Source: Runella rosea
GTDB taxonomy: Bacteria; Bacteroidota; Bacteroidia; Cytophagales; Spirosomataceae
Reading direction: 5' to 3'
Assembly (NCBI RefSeq): GCF_003325355.1
Contig: NZ_CP030850.1
Span: 1,302,001 to 1,366,000 of the forward strand
Length of the DNA stretch: 64,000 nucleotides
Part shown: piece after piece, positions 46,572 to 55,060 of the stretch
Position numbering within the stretch: the first letter of the stretch is position 1
Layout of the letters: each line of letters begins with the position of its first letter
Program-made: the position numbers and the translations under genes
The notes under the pieces: generated by a model
The model's database searches: none
Told to the model about the DNA's origin: nothing
The model's input: only the letters and a program-made list of their open reading frames with translations

Positions 46572-48125
46572 TTAGGGTTTATCCCACCACAAACGGGTTG
46601 TTGATTTATCCGCGCCACCCAATTTGGATACGCCAGAATCAACGCCAGCCTTGTTGGTGCTGATTTCGCCCGCTACAAACGGTGCTCTGCGCACAATACT
46701 TCCCACTGGTACATCAGGGTCGTCCGAATTTACCCGAGGATAGAGTTTAGGGAATCCTGAACGACGGTATTCGGCCCATGCCTCAAAGCCATAAGGGAAC
46801 AATGCCAACCATTTTTGCGTCAATATTTGCTCACGTTGCTTGGCGGCCGTGGCTTCCCATTTTACGGGAATGTCGGTCATGCCGGGGCTTTTTACCACGT
46901 CATTTAAGGCGACGGGTGTAGAAGTGCCAGCGGTGTAAGCGGCAATCGCAGCCGCGTCGGTGATGCCCCACTGAGTCATGGAAAGCGCAATTCCTTTTTC
47001 ATACAAATCTTTGGCTGTTCCACCCATGCTCCAGCCATTCAAAGCACCTTCGGCGCGGAGGAAATGAGCTTCGGAAGCAAACATAATACCCCAAGGTTGC
47101 GTAAAACGCGCGGCATCCTGAAATGCAGGCGCTACGTTTGAATTGGCTCCCGGCGCATTTTCGGGCAAGCCCAACTGCACCTGCGAATACCCATTACGCA
47201 ATCCTTTATAGGTATCGCCCGACACAGGACTGAAAAACTTGCTGATGCGAGGGTCTTTGAAGCCTTTGAGCGTACTTTCCATGGCTGCACTCATCCGGAA
47301 CTCATTCCATGCCGTGATACCACCAAGCGGGTTGGGTGAGTTGGCGGTTACTTTGATGAAAGCATCGTCGGCGTTTGTTTCCAATGTACCCGCCGCAACG
47401 GCAGCTTCTGCTTCCGTTTTAGCCAAAGCAGGGTCTACTTTTGACATACGAATGGCCAAACGCAAACGCATGGTGTTGGCAAACTTAATCCAACGATCCA
47501 CGTTGCCGCCATACATTTGGTCATTGTTTCCCAAAATGGTTCTGCCCTTGGATTTTTGAAGCTCTGTCACCGCCGCTTTGAGCGTGGCCAGGAAGTCTTT
47601 ATAGATAAACTCCTGACTGTCATACTCTACCACTTTTTCGCCGCTGCCCACTTTTGAGTACGGAATCGCGCCCCAATAATCGGTCATTGGCAAATACATC
47701 TGTACTTTCCAAATTGAAGCCATGGCAAAAATGGCCGCATCTTCGGCCTGCCCGCCGGGCTTGGTGGCATCCAACACCACCAAAAGCGGCGGAATCTGCT
47801 GTCCGTAAAAGTTATTCCAAGCACCATTCAGCCAGTTGCCCACCATCACGTTGCGGTCAGAAGGGAAATTGATGGCTACGTTGGCGTAGTATTGCGCGTG
47901 CAAATCGGCAAACAAGCTTTCCATCAACTGAAAAGGTCCACGGTCGCCAAATACGCCGCGCCACTGTGCTGCCGCAAAGGCATTTCCTACGGCCGACTTA
48001 TCAATGGAAGTCAGCTTTGTTTTATCGGTATTGAGTGTTTCAAACTTATCAGTACAGGCATAAAACCCAACCGAAGCCGTCAGCAGCATACCAACCGGAA
48101 TGACAAGTTTTTTGAAAATTTTCAT
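46572..48125 (-). CDS. SusD/RagB-like lipoprotein (SusD-like_2 type), third pair
   Basis: About 517 residues from the ATG at 48125; the longer frame to 48179 would start with a poor signal sequence. The lipoprotein signal is MKIFKKLVIPVGMLLTASVGFYAC (lipobox Cys near residue 24). Sequence features are of the SusD-like_2 group: NFYGQQIPPLLVVLDAT, WKVQMYLPMTDYWGAIPYS, RWIKFANTMRLRLAIRMSKVDP, LRAEGALNGW, LTQKWLALFPYGFEAWAEYRRSGFPKLYP. It is the surface lid for the SusC encoded directly upstream, with 58 bases between them. No sigma/anti-sigma genes accompany this pair. Confidence 0.93.
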   Translation of the reverse strand: MKIFKKLVIPVGMLLTASVGFYACTDKFETLNTDKTKLTSIDKSAVGNAFAAAQWRGVFGDRGPFQLMESLFADLHAQYYANVAINFPSDRNVMVGNWLNGAWNNFYGQQIPPLLVVLDATKPGGQAEDAAIFAMASIWKVQMYLPMTDYWGAIPYSKVGSGEKVVEYDSQEFIYKDFLATLKAAVTELQKSKGRTILGNNDQMYGGNVDRWIKFANTMRLRLAIRMSKVDPALAKTEAEAAVAAGTLETNADDAFIKVTANSPNPLGGITAWNEFRMSAAMESTLKGFKDPRISKFFSPVSGDTYKGLRNGYSQVQLGLPENAPGANSNVAPAFQDAARFTQPWGIMFASEAHFLRAEGALNGWSMGGTAKDLYEKGIALSMTQWGITDAAAIAAYTAGTSTPVALNDVVKSPGMTDIPVKWEATAAKQREQILTQKWLALFPYGFEAWAEYRRSGFPKLYPRVNSDDPDVPVGSIVRRAPFVAGEISTNKAGVDSGVSKLGGADKSTTRLWWDKP

Positions 48126-48183
48126 TTTGTCTCTATTTGTAATGTTAAACAATGTTTGATCCCAAAAATTAAACGTCAATGGA

Positions 48184-51100
48184 TTAGAAAGAGAGGTTCA
48201 AATTGACACCAAATGTACGCGTTGAAGGCATCGAGAAAGATTCCAATCCAACCGTAGTATTTTGAGCACCAGCGGTGAGTTCAGGATCAAACCCTTTGGC
48301 CTTATTCATAAAGAAAAACAGGTTACGACCCACCAACGAAAGCGAAGCCCCCTGGAAAGGTGTTTTCTGCAACAAACCCGATGGTAAGTTATAGCTCAGG
48401 GCTACTTCTCTCAAACGGATATTGGAAGCACTATACGTAAACACTTCACCAGCAGGGGTGTTACGCCCGCCTACTTTCAACCAATAACGCTCGGCAGTAG
48501 TGGCAATATTGTTGGCAGAGCCGTCTGCTTTTACGCCTGGGAAGGTGTAGCTGTCACGTCCGGCGAGGGTTTCTTCGGTCACCCCGTCGGCATAAATAAC
48601 GGCATTGGTGAAAGAAGTCACCACGCCGCCCATACGAGCGCTGATGAGGAAGTTCAAGGCCAGATTTTTGTACGTGATCCGGTTGCTCAAACCACCCGTC
48701 CAATCAGGGCGTGAGTTTCCTAAATACACCGTTGTACCAGCGGTAATTTGTGGCAAACCATCGGTGCCGACAATCACCTGTCCTGACGCATTCCGAACGT
48801 AGCCACGGCTGAATACCTGACCCAGTGGCTGGCCTTCAATCGCGCGGATGTTGTTCATAAAGTCGTTGGTCAAGTTCAATTCCTTCAATTCCGGCGTTAA
48901 CTCAACCAATTTATTTACGTTTTTCGCGTAGTTCAAATCAATGTCCCACCGGAAATCACCCACCTGTACGGGTGTAGCGTTGAGGGTAAGCTCCACTCCT
49001 TTGTTGTTAACCAAACCCGCGTTGATAAACTCAGAAGACCAACCCGACGCTGGAGGAATGGCCACTTGGAACAATTGGTTTTTGGAATCACTGTTGTACC
49101 AACCCAAATCAAACCCAAAGCGGTTGTTGAGGAATTTCATCTGCAAACCAAACTCAAGCGCCGTGGTCAACTCAGGCTTCAAATTAGGAAATGGTTTGAT
49201 TCCGTCACGGGTGATAAATCCATTAGGCCCGCCCGGCAAAAACGAATAGGTCTGGTTCAACAGATATGGACGGGCGTCGTTACCCGTTTGGGCAAAAGAG
49301 CCCCGCACTTTTGCAAACGAAATGGCTTCTGGCATCGTAATCATATTGGACAGAATGGCCGAAAAACCTGCCCCCGGAAAAAAGTACGATTGGCTTTCTT
49401 TGGGTAAGGTCGAAGACCAGTCATTACGCGCCGTCAGAGTTACGGTGAGGGCATTTTTAAACGTTACGTCAGCCGTGGCAAATATCCCCTGCTTTTCGGT
49501 TTCGTTGATGCCGCGCGTGGTTTGGGTATTGCGGGCATTGGTGGTAATGAACAAATTTTCACGGTTCAAACCACCGTTGGATGTATTCTGGTCCAATTGA
49601 TTACGGCGCTGAATACTTCCCCCCACAGTGGCATTGACGGCAATGAAATCCGAGAATTTCTTGTCGTACATCGCAAACAAATCATAGTTTTGCTCGCTCA
49701 CTTCGCGCCAGCTGGTTTGGTATTCGCCGTTGTCGGCAATGGTATAGGTGTTATTATACCATTTTCCTTCAAACTTATCTACGTAGCGGTCTATCCCACC
49801 CCGCGCCATGATTTTGAGGGCCGAGGTTAACTTATAGGTCAACGAAGTAAAGCCCGTGATACGGTCGCGATTATCGGCCGCAATGACGCGGTTTTTAATC
49901 CAGTAAGGGTTTTGTCCACCGTTTGAACCTGGATTCCAGAAGTTCTGGCGAAGATTACCAGTTACGGGATCAATGTATTCAAATTGTTGGGCTTGCTCCA
50001 ACGAAATGTTGCGCGGCATCCGCAGAATATGGCGCTGCAAGTTGGCAAATGCCTCTCCCGTTTGTTGACGATTATCGATTTTTTCGCTCAAGTAGGTGAT
50101 TTTGGTATCCAATGAAAGCCGCTCGCCAATTTGATTGGAGATACGCAGGTTGAGGTTGTTACGCTTCAACTTGTTGTTGTCAACAATACCCGTTGCTCCT
50201 ACGTTTGTGTAAGAAAAATAGGTCTGGGTCTTTTCACTTCCTCCCGAAAACGCAATGGAGTTTGAGATTTGAGAACCCATAGAATAGAAATCCTTATAAC
50301 TCCCGGGCTGAGAGGTCATGTTGTAGGTTTTGGAAGCATTGGCAGGATCAGGTCCCCAAAGCGCTACCGATTGGCCAGTTATTTTTGGCCCCCAACTGAA
50401 TTCGCTGGCGCGGTTGTAAACACCCGCACTTCCTTGGCCGTATTCGTCCTGAAACTTTTGCAAAACCATGGCCTGCTCTGCTTGGAAAGAGCTGTTGATG
50501 GTTACGCCAAATCCTTTGCGAACGGCTCCTTTTTTGGTGCTAATAATCAAGGCACCATTGGCAGCACGGCTACCGTAAAGGGCCGTGGCCGAAGCTCCGC
50601 TTAGTACGTTAATAGACTCAATGTCGTCAGGGTTCACGCTGGAAAGACCATCCCCTCCGTCGCGACCGCCGTTGGCGTTGCCTGGACTGAAGTTTGAGTT
50701 ATCCATCGGCACCCCGTCAATCACAATCAGGGCTTGGTTGTTACCAGTGATGGAACGATCTCCGCGCAAAACAACCCGCGAAGAACCACCCACTCCCGAA
50801 GAAGAACGAACGATGTCGAGGTTGGCGACTCTACCCGCCAAAGAGTTCGCCACGTTTAATTCACGGGCTTTGGAGATATTGGCTACCTGCACCGTTTGGG
50901 TGGCATAGCTCAATACTTTCTGGTCTTTGGAGATACCCAACGCCGTCACCACCACTTCGCTGAGGGTTCGAGTATCTGTTTGCATCTGAACGGTAATTAC
51001 CGTTGCCGCCCCCAGTTCCACTTCTTTGGTTAAATAACCGACCGATGAAAACACCAGTGTTCCAGAAGCAGGAACCGACAATTTAAAGGCACCCTCCCCG

Positions 51101-51264
51101 TCGGAATTTGTTCCGCGATTGGTGCCTTTGAGAAGAACATTCACGCCAGGCAGGGCTTGCCCGGTTTCGTCTTTGATAGTACCTGACAGGGTTCTGTCCT
51201 GCGCTATCAATTGCCCCATACCGACAAGTGCCGATAAAAGGCTCATAAATAGAGCTTTACGCAT
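48184..51264 (-). CDS. SusC/RagA TonB-dependent outer-membrane receptor, third pair
   Basis: 1026 residues, shorter than the two other SusC proteins because the STN domain is absent. A signal peptide (ALFMSLLSALVGMGQLIAQ) is followed directly by the carboxypeptidase-like domain (SGTIKDETGQALPGVNVLLKGTNRG), then the plug (VVVTALGISKDQKVLSYATQTV, VIDGVPMDNSNFSPG, GASATALYGSRAANGALIISTKKG) and barrel ending VNLNLSF. Without STN it should not signal through FecR, which agrees with the lack of a nearby sigma pair. The Asn/Gly-rich plug loop and SusD-like_2 partner suggest a substrate class different from cassettes 1 and 2. Confidence 0.96.
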   Translation of the reverse strand: MRKALFMSLLSALVGMGQLIAQDRTLSGTIKDETGQALPGVNVLLKGTNRGTNSDGEGAFKLSVPASGTLVFSSVGYLTKEVELGAATVITVQMQTDTRTLSEVVVTALGISKDQKVLSYATQTVQVANISKARELNVANSLAGRVANLDIVRSSSGVGGSSRVVLRGDRSITGNNQALIVIDGVPMDNSNFSPGNANGGRDGGDGLSSVNPDDIESINVLSGASATALYGSRAANGALIISTKKGAVRKGFGVTINSSFQAEQAMVLQKFQDEYGQGSAGVYNRASEFSWGPKITGQSVALWGPDPANASKTYNMTSQPGSYKDFYSMGSQISNSIAFSGGSEKTQTYFSYTNVGATGIVDNNKLKRNNLNLRISNQIGERLSLDTKITYLSEKIDNRQQTGEAFANLQRHILRMPRNISLEQAQQFEYIDPVTGNLRQNFWNPGSNGGQNPYWIKNRVIAADNRDRITGFTSLTYKLTSALKIMARGGIDRYVDKFEGKWYNNTYTIADNGEYQTSWREVSEQNYDLFAMYDKKFSDFIAVNATVGGSIQRRNQLDQNTSNGGLNRENLFITTNARNTQTTRGINETEKQGIFATADVTFKNALTVTLTARNDWSSTLPKESQSYFFPGAGFSAILSNMITMPEAISFAKVRGSFAQTGNDARPYLLNQTYSFLPGGPNGFITRDGIKPFPNLKPELTTALEFGLQMKFLNNRFGFDLGWYNSDSKNQLFQVAIPPASGWSSEFINAGLVNNKGVELTLNATPVQVGDFRWDIDLNYAKNVNKLVELTPELKELNLTNDFMNNIRAIEGQPLGQVFSRGYVRNASGQVIVGTDGLPQITAGTTVYLGNSRPDWTGGLSNRITYKNLALNFLISARMGGVVTSFTNAVIYADGVTEETLAGRDSYTFPGVKADGSANNIATTAERYWLKVGGRNTPAGEVFTYSASNIRLREVALSYNLPSGLLQKTPFQGASLSLVGRNLFFFMNKAKGFDPELTAGAQNTTVGLESFSMPSTRTFGVNLNLSF

Positions 51265-51432
51265 AAAATAAATTGGATTAGTTTAATTACTCAGGCGCAA
51301 ATTATAGGTAATTTTTAAATTTCCATTAAGTTACATGCAGTATTTATTAATTTTTTTTAATATGTCATTTATACACTTAAAATTTGGACATATCAAACAC
51401 TTGCAATTGTGTTTAATCGCGATAACTACTTT

Positions 51433-52524
51433 TTATAAAATATTGTTTTGCCAAGCTTGCTTCAGGCACCGCAGCCAGTTTTGATAAAAGATGTTTTTTA
51501 GGTCATCCTCCCCGTACCCTCGTTGACGAAGTAAATCTTGGTACAATTGCAGATCGGCGATGGTATCTAAATCATAAGGAGATTGCTCACGACCAAACAT
51601 TCCGTCCAAATCTGTCCCAAAAGCAACGTGCAGGCTATTGCCAGTCAACTGGCAGATATGATCCCAATGGTCTACAAGTTTTGACATCGTTACCCCAAAC
51701 GCTTTCGGGTCTGATTGTCGCTGCAAAAAACCTGGGGCCATCATCCAAGCATCCAACGCGCCCCCAATGACGGCACCACGCTCGGCCAACCGCAAAATTT
51801 GCTCGTCGGTAAGCTGTCGCTGGTGCGGCACCAACGCTCGGCAATTATGATGGCTTGCCCAAACCGGTCCTTTAAAAAGGGCTAACGCTTCATCAAAGCC
51901 CTTGTCTGTAAGGTGCGTAGCATCCAGAATCATTCCCAAATGATCCATTTCGCGCAACAAATCTTTGCCCGCCGCGGTCAGTCCATCGGTTGTACCCGTC
52001 CCCGACGCATAACGACCAGAGCCGTACCAAGCTGGGCCAATGGCTCGTAAGCCATAGGCATAGGCTTTTTCCAAATATGAAAGATTGACGAGCGAGTCGG
52101 CTCCTTCCAACGAAAGAATAAATCCCACGGGCTTTTTGTCGTTGGTCACTTCGGTATTTTCCCAAAGTGCAATGTGAGTATCTAGCTCCGTGGCATTGGT
52201 GATCTGAGCCATTTCCCCCAAATCCACCATGGCCTGATACCACGCCACCTGTGCCTGGGTCATGGCCCACGCCTGTGCGGGCGAATACCATCCATCAAAG
52301 GCACTTCCACGTTGCGTAACCCGCGCCAATTGGGTAGCCACGACCAAACCTACGTTGCCCCTTCTCAATTCAGGCAGCGAAACGGTTCCTTTGCCCCGGT
52401 CGCGTTTGTCCGTAAGATTTTTTTCAATTTCGCGCTCCCGAAGTTCCTGTACCGTACAGGTATAATCGCGGTTCCATTCAACGGCATTCATGGCCATGTC
52501 TAAGTGGGCATCAATAATAAGCAT
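51433..52524 (-). CDS. Membrane-dipeptidase-family (M19) peptidase
   Basis: 363 residues without signal peptide, so cytoplasmic. Metal ligands of the M19 renal dipeptidase family are visible: His7 and Asp9 (IIDAHLDM), Glu in LSLEGADS, His in LDATHLTD and in WASHHNCRAL. The C-terminal LHVAFGTDLDGMFG also fits. These zinc enzymes hydrolyse dipeptides, including those with a D-residue at the second position. It precedes the third susC on the same strand with a 168-base AT-rich gap, so a functional link to peptide uptake is conceivable but unproven. Confidence 0.9.
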   Translation of the reverse strand: MLIIDAHLDMAMNAVEWNRDYTCTVQELREREIEKNLTDKRDRGKGTVSLPELRRGNVGLVVATQLARVTQRGSAFDGWYSPAQAWAMTQAQVAWYQAMVDLGEMAQITNATELDTHIALWENTEVTNDKKPVGFILSLEGADSLVNLSYLEKAYAYGLRAIGPAWYGSGRYASGTGTTDGLTAAGKDLLREMDHLGMILDATHLTDKGFDEALALFKGPVWASHHNCRALVPHQRQLTDEQILRLAERGAVIGGALDAWMMAPGFLQRQSDPKAFGVTMSKLVDHWDHICQLTGNSLHVAFGTDLDGMFGREQSPYDLDTIADLQLYQDLLRQRGYGEDDLKNIFYQNWLRCLKQAWQNNIL

Positions 52525-52526
52525 AA

Positions 52527-52548
52527 ATGAGTAGTGAGTATTAGGTAT
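52527..52548. repeat. Short GAGTAGTGAG-type repeat
   Basis: A GAGTAGTGAGTATTAGGTATTGAG stretch lies immediately upstream of the dipeptidase start. It shares the GAGTAGTGAG word with the inverted repeat near 55013, which suggests a small dispersed repeat family. Confidence 0.35.
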
Positions 52549-52595
52549 TGAGCTAAATTTAAAACTTTCATTGTAAGCAATTTACAACAATAACT

Positions 52596-53588
52596 TTATT
52601 CAAGCAATCCTACTGATTTTGAATGGAGGATGGCTTCGTCGGTGTGTTTAAAAAGGCAGGTATGTATGCTTTTATCCTGAATTGAGTCCAATACATTTTG
52701 GGTGAAGCCCTCCCTTTCGGGGCTTATATTCCTGATGTAGAGGGCAATGATTCTTTCGGGATATTTATTGGCAAGCAACGCATAAATTTCGGGGTCTTTT
52801 TGCGAGTTGTCGCCCAACAACACAAATCTTTGTTTGGGAAAAGCCTCAAAAATTCGCACCACCCGCATCAATTTTCCTTGGTGCTTCGTAGCCCCCGTTT
52901 GCAGCAACTCGTACCACCTTTTTATTTTATTGAGCAAAAAAGCCCCTTTTGGTAATCCATTGTGCTTAAAAAATTCATTCAAATCATCGTATAGGTTCCA
53001 CTCACTGCTAGATACGTAGAAGAAGGGATTGGGTAAATCTGGCTCCGTGTGTGCAAATGCGAGGAGTTTGTAAAATCGTACCACATCCGCAAATGTTTTA
53101 CGGCTGCGGGGATTTTTGGTAAACATTACTCTTAATTTTTTTCCCGTGTCGGCCGAGTGTGAAACCAGTACCGTATCGTCAATGTCGGATATAAATCCGT
53201 ATTGCGTAGAGTGTGGCACGAAAATTTTACCTTCCCCCGTGGCCGTGGGTTGCCCTTGTTCGTTGAGTAAGTGTACTTTTAAAAAGTGCCACCCCGCGTC
53301 TACATTGGCCGTCGATTGCCATTCAAATTTAAAAAAACCGTCTTTTTCGGTCGTTGTGTAGAACTTTTGTTCGCCCCATTCTAATTGCACCCGAACCCCC
53401 GGAACGGGGGTAACAAAAAATAATTTTATCAAATGAAGTACATTCTTTAAAACATTGGTAGTATACCGGCGCCGAACTACTTTTTTGCCCGACAGCACAT
53501 GACCATACAAAATTAAATTTTCTTTGTGGCCATATCCGTGATAAACCTTCACCGATATGTCAGAATTGTTTACTTTGTGTTCCATCAT
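52596..53588 (-). CDS. App1-like phosphatidate phosphatase family protein (DUF2183)
   Basis: 330 residues from the ATG at 53588; a TTG two codons upstream and an ATG one codon later are alternatives. The central signature YGFISDIDDTVLVSHS carries the HAD DxDxT motif of App1 phosphatases. SSSEWNLYDDLNEFFKHNGLPKGAFLLN and RFVLLGDNSQKDPEIYALLANKYP match the C-terminal HAD motifs. The N-terminal about 120 residues (VRVQLEWGEQKFYTTTEKDGFFKFEW) form a beta-sandwich. Yeast App1 dephosphorylates phosphatidate; for the bacterial branch this is inferred. It is divergent from a lipid kinase gene, with 48 bases between the starts, which fits opposing roles in phosphatidate turnover. Confidence 0.85.
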   Translation of the reverse strand: MMEHKVNNSDISVKVYHGYGHKENLILYGHVLSGKKVVRRRYTTNVLKNVLHLIKLFFVTPVPGVRVQLEWGEQKFYTTTEKDGFFKFEWQSTANVDAGWHFLKVHLLNEQGQPTATGEGKIFVPHSTQYGFISDIDDTVLVSHSADTGKKLRVMFTKNPRSRKTFADVVRFYKLLAFAHTEPDLPNPFFYVSSSEWNLYDDLNEFFKHNGLPKGAFLLNKIKRWYELLQTGATKHQGKLMRVVRIFEAFPKQRFVLLGDNSQKDPEIYALLANKYPERIIALYIRNISPEREGFTQNVLDSIQDKSIHTCLFKHTDEAILHSKSVGLLE

Positions 53589-53636
53589 CAGCAATTTACT
53601 AAATTAATAGCAGTTCATCGCAACTTTTATTCACCC

Positions 53637-54527
53637 ATGACAACCCCCGAAAGCTACAAAATATTTTTTATCCTCAACCCTGGTTCAGGGCGTAACACCC
53701 GAGATTGGGCGCAGGAAATAACAAACTATTTTGCCCCTTTGAATCACACCATTGAGCTGTATAAACTCCCCAAAAGCGTCAACATAGCCAAAATAAAAGA
53801 TAAAATAGAGCAGTTTTCGCCCCAACGGGTAGTGGCGGTTGGGGGAGATGGTACGATCAAATTAGCGGCTGAATGTATCTTACACTCAAATATCATGTTG
53901 GGTATTTTGCCCGCAGGCTCCGCCAATGGACTGGCGTACGAATTGGGAATCACCGACAATCCCGCGCAGGCATTAGATGTGTTGATTACGGGAATCACCA
54001 AAACAATACACACCACGGTCATCAACGGCGAATTATGCCTACACCTAAGTGACATTGGCCTAAATGCCTACGCCATGAAAAAGTTTAAACTTCAGAAGGT
54101 ACGAGGAATGTGGGGGTATTTGATTGCTTCTCTAAAGGTTCTGTGGCAAAACCCAAAGATGGAAGTTGAACTCCAAATTGACCGAAAAGCCATAAAAATG
54201 AAGGCCGCCATGATTGTCATTGCCAACGCCACCAAATACGGTACGGGGGCGCTTATCAATCCAGTCGGCACGCTGGAAGACGAACTATTTGAAGTGGTTG
54301 TGATTAAAAAACTAGCGGTACGAGAGCTGTTTAAGATGGTCTTTTTTCACGCTGCTTATAATTCTGAAACCGTAGAAATCTTTCAAACCGACGCATTGCG
54401 AATGAAATCCGCTAAAAAAGTCCATTTCCAAGTAGATGGAGAATATTTGGGCAAGGTAAACGAGGTAAAAGCAATTCTTATTCCCAACGCTTTTAAAATG
54501 ATTGTGCCAGCACCCGCCGTTGTTTGA
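53637..54527 (+). CDS. Diacylglycerol/lipid kinase family protein
   Basis: 296 residues from ATG 53637; the longer open frame upstream overlaps the divergent phosphatase gene and is rejected. The DAGK catalytic domain has FFILNPGSGRNTRDW, VVAVGGDGTIKLAAECIL and LGILPAGSANGLAYELGI. The C-terminal half (GLNAYAMKKFKLQKVRGMWGYLIASLKVL ... VHFQVDGEYLG) is the YegS/DgkB-like beta-sandwich. It uses ATP to phosphorylate a lipid, probably diacylglycerol or a sphingoid base; many Bacteroidota make sphingolipids. The divergent neighbour is a phosphatidate phosphatase-like gene. Confidence 0.9.
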   Translation: MTTPESYKIFFILNPGSGRNTRDWAQEITNYFAPLNHTIELYKLPKSVNIAKIKDKIEQFSPQRVVAVGGDGTIKLAAECILHSNIMLGILPAGSANGLAYELGITDNPAQALDVLITGITKTIHTTVINGELCLHLSDIGLNAYAMKKFKLQKVRGMWGYLIASLKVLWQNPKMEVELQIDRKAIKMKAAMIVIANATKYGTGALINPVGTLEDELFEVVVIKKLAVRELFKMVFFHAAYNSETVEIFQTDALRMKSAKKVHFQVDGEYLGKVNEVKAILIPNAFKMIVPAPAVV

Positions 54528-54585
54528 GGGCAAACAAAAAGGACGGAGCCAAGCGAAACGACGACGCAACCCCGTCCCTACGGAA

Positions 54586-54990
54586 TTAATCTTCGGGAAA
54601 GGGGATGAAAACAAATCCCGCAAAATCCCCCTGAATCACGAATAAACAGCAATATTCGTCGGGATTGCGGTAGTTTTCTTTAAACATTTCTACCGCTTCT
54701 GGACCGACTAATCCCCGCTGTGTAAACTCATCCAAGAAAGAGGCTCGGTACGACCATTCGTTATCCAGTTCGTTTTGGGCAATCAATAAAATCCCTAAAT
54801 CAAGGTTGTTTTGTACCGCCACAAAAATGGGATTTTCTGAAAATCCTCTTTTTCGAATCTGGTACGAAGCCTCTTTTAATTGATCGGATATTTTAACAAA
54901 ATCCTGCGATATCAATCCCAAAAGCCGTCGGTTGACTTCTGGCGAATTGGCATCGTCCATTAACGTGTTTTCGTTACTGTTGTTAATCAT
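54586..54990 (-). CDS. Small acidic protein of unknown function
   Basis: 134 residues; an ATG at 54960 (MDDANSPEVNRR) is an alternative start. No signal peptide or membrane segment is seen. The N-terminal part looks helical (RRLLGLISQDFVKISDQLKEASYQIRKRG), and the rest is mixed (FVAVQNNLDLGILLIAQNELDNEWSYRASFLDEF, CCLFVIQGDFAGFVFIPFPED). No family was recognised. It lies downstream of the alanine dehydrogenase gene on the same strand, separated from it by the strong inverted repeat at 55013. Confidence 0.7.
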   Translation of the reverse strand: MINNSNENTLMDDANSPEVNRRLLGLISQDFVKISDQLKEASYQIRKRGFSENPIFVAVQNNLDLGILLIAQNELDNEWSYRASFLDEFTQRGLVGPEAVEMFKENYRNPDEYCCLFVIQGDFAGFVFIPFPED

Positions 54991-55011
54991 AATTTTTCAG
55001 AAGTGAGAAGC

Positions 55012-55057
55012 GAGTAGTGAGGAGTGAGAAGGGAATTATTCTCACTCCTCACTACTC
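55012..55057. repeat. Perfect 19-bp inverted repeat, GAGTAGTGAG family
   Basis: GAGTAGTGAGGAGTGAGAA at 55012-55030 pairs perfectly with 55039-55057 around an eight-base loop. The left arm is itself part of a run of GTGAG/GTAG units starting near 55003. It lies just after the alanine dehydrogenase stop (55061 on the minus strand), so it may also act as a terminator or transcript-stabilising hairpin. Another GAGTAGTGAG word occurs near 52527. Confidence 0.7.
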
Positions 55058-55060
55058 ATT

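Noticed and set aside
53526-53636. N-terminal extension of the lipid kinase
   Set aside because: It overlaps the first codons of the divergent App1-like gene; the ATG at 53637 gives the normal family start.
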